DNA of 15,261 bases, from the NCBI GenBank assembly GCA_964467785.1, contig CAYXVB010000084.1, positions 1-15,261 of the forward strand, written 5' to 3'. The notes under the pieces were generated by a model. The model did not search any database. It was given only the letters and a program-made list of their open reading frames with translations, and was not told the origin of the DNA. Of the stretch, positions 7,461 to 14,208 are shown one piece after another (positions within the stretch are counted from its first letter, which is position 1; each line of letters opens with the position of its first letter). This DNA comes from CAYXVB01 sp964467785. Its GTDB lineage: Bacteria; Bdellovibrionota; UBA1018. The position numbers and the translations under genes are program-made.

Positions 7461-7477
7461 TGTGGCAAGAGGCCACA
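7461..7477 (+). other. Hairpin at the 5' end of the predicted leader
   Basis: TGTGGC and GCCACA pair around a five-nt AAGAG loop, about five nt after the predicted sigma-54 transcription start. It might protect the 5' end of the mRNA or act as a leader control element. There is no T-run, so it is not a terminator. Confidence 0.4.
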
Positions 7478-7540
7478 ATTCAAGAATAAGTAGCCAGGGT
7501 CGGCGAGGAACGTTTTTCACATACTGAGGAGAGTTTGGAC

Positions 7541-8434
7541 ATGATGATCCGCCGAGCCGCCAAGGGCGCAACTTTTGGCATGATGACCGCCGCGGCGCTG
7601 GCTGCGACTTTAACGAGCGCTGCTTTCGCTGACACGACACCGACTGAAAATTCCACGACCGCATCGGCGGACCAGGTCAAGCCCGCGGGCTTCGCGGACA
7701 AGATCTTCGCCAATTACTACGGCATCGTCGCCGGTCCGGCCATCGGCGACATCAGCGTAAACACGCATGACTCCACCGGGGCTACCGCCGGCACCATCGG
7801 TATCGATAACCGACTGACCGTCGGCTACAAGCTCGACAAGAAAATGTCTCTCGGGATCTACACCCGCCTGATCACGACGTTCCCGGACGACAAAGGCAAC
7901 ACCGTGGCCCTCAAGAATCCCGGCCTCAAGCTGAGTCATTCCTCGATCCTCAAGTCGGGTAACTTCAATTTGTCGGGCTCCGCCACGCTTTACGCCCCTG
8001 TGACCGCGAGCGCGATCAAAAACAACATGATCACCGGCCTGGCTCTCAGCCAATTCTCGACGATCGAGATCCCCGGCTCTCGTTGGACGGTGATCGCCCT
8101 CACCGGCCAAGCCGCCTATGCCTACGGCGCCAACGCTCCCTATGGCAGCCCCACCCTGCTCGATGGCGGCCTCTTTGCGTACGCGGGTCTGAACTACCAG
8201 TGGAAGTCGAACCTCTCGGTCGTCCTGACCACGGGCACGTCCTTTGACCATGTCGCGGGCCGCGGCCTGGATGGCTTTGTCCGTACCGCGGACGCCACTG
8301 ACATCGAAATCGGCATGTCCTGGGACGTGACCAAGAAAATCAACCTCAACCCTTACTTGGCCCTGTTCCCGGTCGAAGGGATCAGCGCCAATTCGACCAG
8401 CATCGGCATGTACGTCAGCGCCGGTCTGCTCTAA
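7541..8434 (+). CDS. Predicted outer-membrane beta-barrel protein
   Basis: A 297-residue exported protein. The signal peptide ends at AFA (residue 30) before a Thr/Ser-rich linker, and there is no internal hydrophobic helix. From about residue 50 the sequence alternates short amphipathic strands and Gly/Asn/Asp turns (for example NRLTVGYKLDKKMSLGIYTR and WKSNLSVVLTTGTSF), as in beta-barrels. The C-terminus ends in Leu-Leu rather than the usual aromatic residue, which is atypical. I do not recognise a specific family. GAGGAG nine nt upstream supports the ATG at 7541; 7544 is equally possible. It is preceded by a sigma-54 promoter and followed by a terminator, so it is a single-gene unit expressed under activator control. 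Confidence 0.75.
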   Translation: MMIRRAAKGATFGMMTAAALAATLTSAAFADTTPTENSTTASADQVKPAGFADKIFANYYGIVAGPAIGDISVNTHDSTGATAGTIGIDNRLTVGYKLDKKMSLGIYTRLITTFPDDKGNTVALKNPGLKLSHSSILKSGNFNLSGSATLYAPVTASAIKNNMITGLALSQFSTIEIPGSRWTVIALTGQAAYAYGANAPYGSPTLLDGGLFAYAGLNYQWKSNLSVVLTTGTSFDHVAGRGLDGFVRTADATDIEIGMSWDVTKKINLNPYLALFPVEGISANSTSIGMYVSAGLL

Positions 8435-8465
8435 GCGTAACCCATCCTTTTCCAAAAACTCTCCC

Positions 8466-8518
8466 GAGGCCCGACTCGCGTCGCCAAACCGGCGAAGGCC
8501 AGTCGGGCTTCGACTTTT
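8466..8518 (+). terminator. Rho-independent terminator after the beta-barrel gene
   Basis: Outer stem 8466-8476 with 8501-8511 (11 pairs including one G-U) encloses a smaller stem TCGCC/GGCGA (8481-8485 with 8491-8495). A four-base T-run follows at 8515-8518. It is GC-rich and well placed, 32 nt after the stop codon; the short T-run is its only weakness. Confidence 0.7.
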
Positions 8519-8524
8519 GGAACA

Positions 8525-8553
8525 TTGGACTGCGCGGGGACCTGTGCTAGACC
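8525..8553 (+). promoter_or_regulatory. Candidate promoter of the RGG-like gene, leaderless geometry
   Basis: TTGGAC (8525-8530), 17-nt spacer, TAGACC (8548-8553) with an extended TGC directly before the -10. The predicted start is about 8560, one base before the ATG. It lies immediately after the preceding terminator, as expected for a new transcription unit. Confidence 0.45.
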
Positions 8554-8560
8554 TTGAGGT

Positions 8561-9214
8561 ATGAGAACTGTCACCGAGTTTGCCGCCCCGACCCTCAGAA
8601 ACGCCGCCAAAATCCAGCAAGAACTGCAGACCTCCGGCAAGACTGCCGAAGAGATGCCCGCCGCTCTCGGCGAGGCGCTCAAACTCGAAGGAGACAAGCT
8701 CAACCACCTGATCGCGGCTCTCGAAGTCGCTGGCCCCCGTCTCGACGACCTCAAACGCGTGCTGGTCCTCGCCCCAGCGAACGAGAGTGAAAAGGCCCCG
8801 CACAAAGCGGTTCAGAAGGGTGAGCATTGGCTCATGACCGAATATTTCCCGCCGGTTCACGGCAAGGGCAAGCCGGCACACGCCCCGGGCCAGGAGGGAC
8901 GCGATTCCCGTGGCGGAGACCGCAAGGGTAAACGACGCGGTAAAGGTCGCGGTGAACGGGGCGACCGCGGTGACCGTAGCGCTCGCGGCGATCGCACTCC
9001 CCGCGAAGGCGCTCCCACCGGTGGTGCCGAAGGCGCTGGTGGTCGCGGTGAAAAGCGCGAAGGCCGTGGCCCGCGCCGTCCTCCTCGTGGCCCGCGCCCC
9101 CCGCGGGCCGAAGGCGTCGGTGCTGGCGCCCCGAATGGCGGCGCTCCCGAAAAGCCTCCGGTTCCGAGCTCAGACCCAAACGCTCCGAAAATCGCTCCTA
9201 AAAAGACGGAGTGA
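8561..9214 (+). CDS. Protein with helical N-terminus and Arg/Gly-rich disordered tail
   Basis: A 217-residue protein I do not recognise. Residues 1-95 are compatible with a small helical domain (AAKIQQELQTSGKTAEEM, LKLEGDKLNHLIAALE, LDDLKRVLVL) ending in HWLMTEYFPP. Residues 101-217 are low-complexity: GKGKRRGKGRG-type stretches, many RG, RGD and GDR units, then a Pro/Arg segment and a Pro/Lys tail. Such RGG-like tails commonly bind RNA or drive condensation, so RNA or nucleoid binding is a reasonable inference. There is no signal peptide or membrane segment, so it is cytoplasmic. GAGG sits one nt from the ATG, too close to act as a normal ribosome-binding site. It converges on the DUF2905 gene with a 3-nt gap. 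Confidence 0.8.
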   Translation: MRTVTEFAAPTLRNAAKIQQELQTSGKTAEEMPAALGEALKLEGDKLNHLIAALEVAGPRLDDLKRVLVLAPANESEKAPHKAVQKGEHWLMTEYFPPVHGKGKPAHAPGQEGRDSRGGDRKGKRRGKGRGERGDRGDRSARGDRTPREGAPTGGAEGAGGRGEKREGRGPRRPPRGPRPPRAEGVGAGAPNGGAPEKPPVPSSDPNAPKIAPKKTE

Positions 9215-9217
9215 GAA

Positions 9218-9451
9218 CTAGCGCTCGCTCAGTCGGCGCACGATCCACAAAACCAGCGAAACGACGACGCTGAGCAAGATGGAAGTCGCGACGGGAAAGT
9301 AGAAGCGGAAGTTTTCCTTTTCGATCGCGATATCGCCAGGCAGCCTCCCCAGATTCAGCCCACTGAGGAATCTGCCGCCAAATTGCCACGCTAGTCCGGC
9401 GACGATCAAAAAGATCCCTGTACCAATCAGGAGCTTCGAGACGGGGTTCAT
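9218..9451 (-). CDS. DUF2905 family small membrane protein
   Basis: A 77-residue protein with two hydrophobic segments (about 7-25 and 52-72) around a conserved polar loop, LGRLPGDIAIEKENFRFYFP. That loop is the DUF2905 signature; length and layout match the family. Function is unknown. Its start lies 16 bp after the 53-residue membrane protein on the same strand, so the two are probably cotranscribed. Confidence 0.9.
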   Translation of the reverse strand: MNPVSKLLIGTGIFLIVAGLAWQFGGRFLSGLNLGRLPGDIAIEKENFRFYFPVATSILLSVVVSLVLWIVRRLSER

Positions 9452-9467
9452 ATCGCGTAAGGAACGA

Positions 9468-9629
9468 CTATCTCTGAGGGATCCAGCCGTTTTTCAGGGC
9501 AAGCCCGGCCGCGATGACCAGTGCGCCAAACAGCGCCATCGTCAGGACGACGTAGATCATGTAGGGGTGCTTCCAGATCGAACCTTCGTGCTCTTTTTCG
9601 GGCTTTGGTGAGTTGGTATTCTGATTCAT
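9468..9629 (-). CDS. Small single-span membrane protein, unrecognised
   Basis: A 53-residue protein: a charged N-terminus rich in Asn, Lys and Glu, one membrane helix at about 22-44 (PYMIYVVLTMALFGALVIAA) and a short tail. I choose the ATG at 9629; the frame is open upstream to 9713, but those residues lie across the start of the divergent hydroxylase gene and read as non-coding. No Shine-Dalgarno is seen; TATGAT (9647-9652 on the minus strand) is a possible -10. The pairing with DUF2905 and the clean hydrophobic segment support it as a real gene. Confidence 0.65.
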   Translation of the reverse strand: MNQNTNSPKPEKEHEGSIWKHPYMIYVVLTMALFGALVIAAGLALKNGWIPQR

Positions 9630-9659
9630 AACTATAGCGCAACCTATCATAAGGGGGTC

Positions 9660-9688
9660 TGGCGTGGCCACCCGGCTTAGGCTATCTT
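9660..9688 (+). promoter_or_regulatory. Candidate promoter of the hydroxylase operon, leaderless geometry
   Basis: TGGCGT (9660-9665), 17-nt spacer, TATCTT (9683-9688). The -10 matches four of six bases; the -35 is poor. The predicted start is about 9695, two bases before the ATG at 9697. If used, it excludes the in-frame GTG at 9664 as the start codon. Confidence 0.35.
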
Positions 9689-9696
9689 CGCTCGCT

Positions 9697-11418
9697 ATGG
9701 GGCCAAAGGACATTCCGAACTATCTGAGGACATACATTGTTCAACAAGATCCATCGCTATACACGCCGATGGATCATGCCAGCTGGCGTTATATTTTGAA
9801 AATCTCGCAGGTTTTCTTCGCCAAGCATGCGCACCCGCTTTATCTAAACGGTCTGCGCGAAACGGGCATCTCCACCGAGCGGATCCCGCTCATCAGCGAA
9901 ATGGACGAAAAGCTCAGCCGCTTTGGCTGGCGGGCGGTCGCGGTCAGCGGCTTCATTCCACCGGCGGTATTCATGGAATTCCTGGCGCGCGGCATCCTTC
10001 CTATCGCCTGCGACATGCGCAAGATCGAGAACCTGGCCTACACCCCCGCGCCGGACATCGTGCACGAAGCCGCCGGCCATGCGCCGATCATCGCGGATCC
10101 GGCCTACGCGGACTACCTCCATCACTACGGCGAACTCGCGGAGAAGGCCATCTTTTCGAGCCAGGACCTCGCCGTTTACGAAGGGGTAAAGCTTCTCTCC
10201 GACACCAAGGAGGATCCTCGCTCGACCGATGGGATGGTCGCCGAAGCGCAGGCTAAGCTCGACGCCGCCATCGCCGCGGTCGATCACGACTCCGAAGCGA
10301 CGCAGCTGGGTCGCATGGGTTGGTGGACCATCGAATACGGCCTGCTGGGCACGCCAGAGAATCCCAAGATCTACGGCGCCGGCCTGCTCTCCTCCGTGGG
10401 CGAGAGCTATGAATGCCTCAAGCCGCATGTCAGCAAGTTGCCCTTCACGGTGGACTGCGTGAACCAGTCCTACGACATCACCCGGCCGCAGCCGCAGCTC
10501 TACATTGCCCGTGACTTCGAGTCTCTAAAAGGCGGGCTCGCAAAGTTCGCCGCGACGATGGCCTACAAGATGGGCGGCCTCGCCGGACTGGAAAAAGCGC
10601 GCAAGGCCGCGACGACGACCACGGCGGTATACGACTCAGGCTTGCAGGTCAGCGGCACCCTCGCATCCATTCGGGAGCACCGCTTATCCAAAGAAGAGCC
10701 TGCCTATCTCAGTTACCAGGGCCCCACGCAGCTGTCCTATACGGATAAGGAACTGGACGGCCAAGGACCTCGCTATCACTCGCAGGGCTTCAGCTCGCCC
10801 GTCGGGCGGCTCAAGGGTCTCAAAAAGTCCGCGGCCGATCTCACGATCGACGAGCTCAAGGCCATGCCTCGCCTTGAATTCGAGTCCGGCGTCACGGTCG
10901 AAGGAAAGCTGGTCGACCACATCGCGCGCGGCGGTCGCAACCTGATTCTCGTTTTCCGCGACTGCACGGTTCGCCTGGGGGACGAAGTCCTGTTCCGCCC
11001 GGAATGGGGAACCTACGATATGGCCTGCGGCGCCCGGATTATCTCGGTATTTGGCGGCGCGGCTGACCGTGCCGCGTTTCTCGAGGCGACAGGAGGATTC
11101 AAACAGGCTCCTGGAAAGCCCAAGACCAACCTCACGCCTGAGAATCGCGCGCTCAACGATCTATACGCCAAAGTTCGCCGGATCCGCGAAGCCGGTCCGG
11201 TCGGCGGCGCCCAGATCGAGGAGCTCGCCGCGATCCACGCGGAGCTTGAAACCCGATACCCTGAAGAATGGTTGCTGCGCTATGAGCTGCTCGAGCTGGA
11301 CGCGCGGGATCGTCTCGCCTCGCCCTGGTCCGGAGCGGTTCGCTCGGCCCTTGAGGGCTTCGTCAGCCAGGCGCAGGACGGCGGCGCGACGATTCGCCGC
11401 GGATTGGAGCTGCTATGA
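9697..11418 (+). CDS. Aromatic amino acid hydroxylase (phenylalanine 4-monooxygenase type), long form
   Basis: A 573-residue enzyme. The first ~270 residues are a tetrahydrobiopterin-dependent, non-haem-iron aromatic amino acid hydroxylase, with the iron ligands H123 and H128 in HEAAGH and E213 in WWTIEYGL, and IYGAGLLSSVGES just after. Phenylalanine to tyrosine is the likely reaction, but tyrosine or tryptophan cannot be ruled out. Residues ~275-573 form a C-terminal extension with no motif I can name; the standard bacterial enzyme lacks it, although long-form relatives occur in other phyla. The ATG at 9697 begins just before the family's first conserved block (IPNYLRTYIVQQ); GTG at 9664 with AGGGGG upstream would add 11 residues. 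Its ATGA stop/start overlap couples it to the DUF423 gene. No pterin dehydratase gene is nearby. Confidence 0.9.
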   Translation: MGPKDIPNYLRTYIVQQDPSLYTPMDHASWRYILKISQVFFAKHAHPLYLNGLRETGISTERIPLISEMDEKLSRFGWRAVAVSGFIPPAVFMEFLARGILPIACDMRKIENLAYTPAPDIVHEAAGHAPIIADPAYADYLHHYGELAEKAIFSSQDLAVYEGVKLLSDTKEDPRSTDGMVAEAQAKLDAAIAAVDHDSEATQLGRMGWWTIEYGLLGTPENPKIYGAGLLSSVGESYECLKPHVSKLPFTVDCVNQSYDITRPQPQLYIARDFESLKGGLAKFAATMAYKMGGLAGLEKARKAATTTTAVYDSGLQVSGTLASIREHRLSKEEPAYLSYQGPTQLSYTDKELDGQGPRYHSQGFSSPVGRLKGLKKSAADLTIDELKAMPRLEFESGVTVEGKLVDHIARGGRNLILVFRDCTVRLGDEVLFRPEWGTYDMACGARIISVFGGAADRAAFLEATGGFKQAPGKPKTNLTPENRALNDLYAKVRRIREAGPVGGAQIEELAAIHAELETRYPEEWLLRYELLELDARDRLASPWSGAVRSALEGFVSQAQDGGATIRRGLELL

Positions 11419-11810
11419 ATTCCGTGAACCCCCGTTTCTGGATCGCGCTCGGCGCGGTGTCGGGAATGCTTAGCGTGGCGATGGGCGCGTTCGGCGCCCA
11501 CGCGCTCGCGCAAAGGCTGGATCCTGGCGCGCTAGAGGTCTTCAAGACCGGCGCCCAATATCAGATGATCCATTCTCTGGCGCTAGTGGCGTACGGGATC
11601 TGGGCTTCGATCTTCGCCTCGAAGTCGCCGCAAGGCACTGCGCCATCGCTGCCCGGCTGGCTTTTTGCCGCGGGAATCCTGCTCTTTTCGGGGAGTCTCT
11701 ATGTACTTTCCCTGAGCGGAGTCCGTGCGCTGGGCATCATCACGCCGTTTGGGGGCTTGTCGTTCATGTCCGGCTGGCTCGCGTTCGCCTGGCTTGCGCG
11801 CCGAGGCTGA
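11415..11810 (+). CDS. DUF423 family membrane protein
   Basis: A 131-residue protein with four hydrophobic segments. The N-terminal pattern WIALGAVSGMLSVAMGAFGA followed by HAL and the central YQMIHSLALV are typical of DUF423 (E. coli YgdD type), as is GSLYVLSLSG late in the sequence. Function is unknown; it is an inner-membrane protein. The start codon overlaps the hydroxylase stop codon (ATGA), so the two are translated together. The next gene follows after 19 bp. Confidence 0.93.
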   Translation: MNSVNPRFWIALGAVSGMLSVAMGAFGAHALAQRLDPGALEVFKTGAQYQMIHSLALVAYGIWASIFASKSPQGTAPSLPGWLFAAGILLFSGSLYVLSLSGVRALGIITPFGGLSFMSGWLAFAWLARRG

Positions 11811-11829
11811 ACGCTGTACGAAGGGACGC

Positions 11830-12492
11830 ATGACTTCCTCCACCTCCCCTTCGATTTCCTCACAGCAGACGCCGCTACCGATCATCGCGACGGTTTCGCG
11901 CGTGGTCTCGATGGTAGTCGACCGGCTCACCGGCGATCGCGCGGATTTTCCGCTGATGGTTGCCGCAGCGACCGTCGAGGCGCTCAAGCTCCACGGCATC
12001 CAGGCACAGGTGATGTACGGGCCGGCGGCATGGGTCGAAGTCCTCGAAAACCAGTCGGTGATCTGGGCGGGCTGCTGGGGGCAGAGCTTTCACTTCTGGG
12101 TCGCCACTCAATTCGGCGAAGTCGTGGATCTCAACACGAGCGTCGCGCACCGCAAGCGCGCCCATGATCGCCCCGACCTCAAACCGGTCATGTCGCCCCC
12201 GATGCTCTGGTCGCGCGAAGTACCGGGCCTTTATCGCTATAAGCCCGAAGGCATCGCCGAGCTGGAGCTCACCGAGCAAAAGGACATCGACCGCTTCGCC
12301 CTGGCTCTTCAGGAGATCCGGACCAAATGCTCGCCGCTTGCGATCGATCTGACGGCGCCAGACACCGAGCTCGACTTTCCGAACGAGCCGATCCTCTGCC
12401 CTGGCCGCCGGCTGCTCGACGACTCCAAGGAGTCGTTCAAACATTTTGACCGGGCCATCCTCGTGCACGGGATTCCGGACGCGCCAATCTGA
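11830..12492 (+). CDS. Unrecognised cytoplasmic protein with HFW...VDLN segment
   Basis: A 220-residue protein with no signal peptide or membrane segment. The middle part (about 40-110) has helix VAAATVEALKLHGIQAQVMY, then WVEVL, HFWVATQFGEVVDLN and further charged sequence. The order helix, GI-x-A, strand, H88 and D100 recalls the His-Asp half of transglutaminase-like or NlpC-type cysteine-peptidase folds. However, no cysteine sits where the nucleophile should be; C82 in AGCWGQ lies after the helix. It could be an inactive relative or unrelated. AAGGG four nt upstream supports the ATG at 11830. It is the third gene of the hydroxylase operon. Confidence 0.75.
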   Translation: MTSSTSPSISSQQTPLPIIATVSRVVSMVVDRLTGDRADFPLMVAAATVEALKLHGIQAQVMYGPAAWVEVLENQSVIWAGCWGQSFHFWVATQFGEVVDLNTSVAHRKRAHDRPDLKPVMSPPMLWSREVPGLYRYKPEGIAELELTEQKDIDRFALALQEIRTKCSPLAIDLTAPDTELDFPNEPILCPGRRLLDDSKESFKHFDRAILVHGIPDAPI

Positions 12493-12554
12493 GCCGGCCA
12501 GGGAGTCGTCACTTCAACGTGGCCCGAAGAGCCGCCTGAGATTTCATTAAGTTG

Positions 12555-12560
12555 TATAAT
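12555..12560 (+). promoter_or_regulatory. Consensus -10 box upstream of the chemoreceptor gene
   Basis: A perfect TATAAT in an AT-rich patch of the 139-bp gap 12493-12631. Transcription would start near 12567, leaving a leader of about 65 nt. No -35 match is present at the right distance (CCGCCT at 12532-12537), so it may need an activator or depend on the AT-rich flank. Confidence 0.45.
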
Positions 12561-12631
12561 ATATCTATCTTTTATTCCGATTCTTGATCCAAGTCATACA
12601 GTTCGGTTGCAGGCGCTCCGAAAGGTCTACC

Positions 12632-14194
12632 ATGACGACGCTGTCGAAGTGGCTCAAAGGGATCCGCATCAAACTCCTCCTCTTAGCCGCTGTGCCTATC
12701 CTGGCGCTGATCGGACTTTCAGTCTTCGAGCTTCAGAAATTGGACTCGATCGGCCAAAAGGTCGAGCTCCTGGGTGAACGGAGAATCCCGATCACGGAGT
12801 CCACCGGTCGAATGCTGGGCCATGTGAACGCCTATCCGCGCTACATGTGGCTGGCCCTGATGAACGACGCCAATGCGGAGCTTCGGAAAAGCTTCTTAAA
12901 AAAAGCCCGCACTGAAATCGACTCCCTGAAAAAGGAAGTGGCTAATTATCAGCAGCGCTCGCAATCCTCGGAAGCGCTCGCCAAACTCGCGAGCTCCACG
13001 GAGTTCTTCGCCAAAGTGGACGACCTCATTCTGCGTGTCACCCCCATGCTCGCCGCCGGAACCGCCGAAGCCGACCGGGAAGCCAAGAGCTTCCTGCTCG
13101 CCAACATGGCGCCTCCGGCTATCGCATTGACCTCGATCCTGAATGACCTCAGCTCGATCGCCTCCGGCATCAATTCCAAGATCGTCGCGGAATCCCGCGA
13201 GGAGGTCCGCTTGGCCGCCAAAATCTCGACGATCGCCTGCGTCGCGGCGCTCATTCTGATCGCCGGGCTCTCGCTACTCATCGCCTCTCGACTTGCCGGC
13301 GCGCTGGGGCGGATCACCAACGACATTTCCAGCTCCAGCCGCGAAGTCGGCACTGCCAGCCGACAGCTTTCGACCGCCAGCCAGCAGCTTTCTTCGGCGT
13401 CAACCGAAGGCGCGGCGTCCCTCGAAGAGACTGTCGCCTCCCTCGAGGAGCTGACAAGCATCGTTAAATTGAATTCCAACAACGCGAAAGAAGCGGCAAA
13501 GCTCTCGCAATCGAGCCGCGAGACCGCGAAAACCGGCGAGGCGGAAATCCGCAGACTGGTGGAATCGGTGTCGGAGGTCGCACGCGGCTCCAAAGAGATC
13601 GAGGAGATCATCCACGTGATGGATGACATCACCTTCCAGATCAATCTCCTCGCGCTGAATGCCGCGGTGGAAGCCGCCCGGGCCGGCGAGCAGGGCAAAG
13701 GATTCGCCGTGGTCGCGGAAGCGGTCCGCAGTTTGTCCCAGAAAAGCGCGACCGCGGCCGCCGACATCGCGAAGTTGGTCAAGTCCAGCGTCAGTCGCGT
13801 GGAAAACAGCTATCAGATCGCCGAGCGCAGCGGCTCTTCGCTCAGCGAGATCGTTAATGCGATCAACAAGGTCGCGGTGCTCAACGAGGAGATCGCGACG
13901 GCGAGCTCGCAGCAATCCGATGGGATCGCGCAGATCAGCCAGGCGATGAACCAGCTGGATCAGGTGACCCAGAGCAATGCCGCGACCGCGGAAGAAGCGG
14001 CCGCCTCGTCCGAGGAGATGTCGGCCCAGGCCGAAGTACTCGAGGAGATGGTCAGGTCGATGAGAGAATTGGTGGACGGCAAAGGCGGCCCGTCCCTGGG
14101 AACAGGCCGCCGCGGCTCTCTCTCTTCAACGCGTCCGGAACTCAAGGGGCGAGGCGAAGAGCAAAAATCGGACAATCTCGTCGCCGCCGCTTAG
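12632..14194 (+). CDS. Methyl-accepting chemotaxis protein
   Basis: A 520-residue transmembrane chemoreceptor. Membrane segments are at about 13-33 and 200-217; between them is a helical periplasmic sensor of the four-helix-bundle type (MCP_N-like, about 34-195). The cytoplasmic part is a long coiled coil with the conserved hairpin tip at 327-358 (ITFQINLLALNAAVEAARAG then EQGKGFAVVA), which contacts CheA and CheW. Counting heptads from the tip back to the second membrane segment leaves little or no room for a HAMP domain. Glu/Gln-rich helices at 263-275 and 450-475 are likely methylation regions. The C-terminus lacks a CheR-docking pentapeptide. AAGGT six nt upstream supports the ATG at 12632 over the in-frame TTG at 12584. 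Ligand unknown. Confidence 0.95.
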   Translation: MTTLSKWLKGIRIKLLLLAAVPILALIGLSVFELQKLDSIGQKVELLGERRIPITESTGRMLGHVNAYPRYMWLALMNDANAELRKSFLKKARTEIDSLKKEVANYQQRSQSSEALAKLASSTEFFAKVDDLILRVTPMLAAGTAEADREAKSFLLANMAPPAIALTSILNDLSSIASGINSKIVAESREEVRLAAKISTIACVAALILIAGLSLLIASRLAGALGRITNDISSSSREVGTASRQLSTASQQLSSASTEGAASLEETVASLEELTSIVKLNSNNAKEAAKLSQSSRETAKTGEAEIRRLVESVSEVARGSKEIEEIIHVMDDITFQINLLALNAAVEAARAGEQGKGFAVVAEAVRSLSQKSATAAADIAKLVKSSVSRVENSYQIAERSGSSLSEIVNAINKVAVLNEEIATASSQQSDGIAQISQAMNQLDQVTQSNAATAEEAAASSEEMSAQAEVLEEMVRSMRELVDGKGGPSLGTGRRGSLSSTRPELKGRGEEQKSDNLVAAA

Positions 14195-14208
14195 CCGCTG
14201 GGCCGATT

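Noticed and set aside
7610..8881. 423-codon open frame on the minus strand across the beta-barrel gene, its terminator and the RGG-like gene
   Set aside because: It runs antisense to two well-supported genes and through a terminator; its product is Arg/Asp/Gly-rich with no domain, as expected for an antisense shadow in GC-rich DNA.
8910..9221. 103-codon plus-strand frame inside the RGG-like gene giving an Ala/Val-rich product
   Set aside because: It is a shifted reading of the repetitive Arg/Gly codons; the RGG-like frame has the upstream domain and start signals.
12949..13782. 277-codon minus-strand frame opposite the chemoreceptor
   Set aside because: Ser/Ala-rich antisense shadow; the sense strand has unmistakable chemoreceptor motifs.
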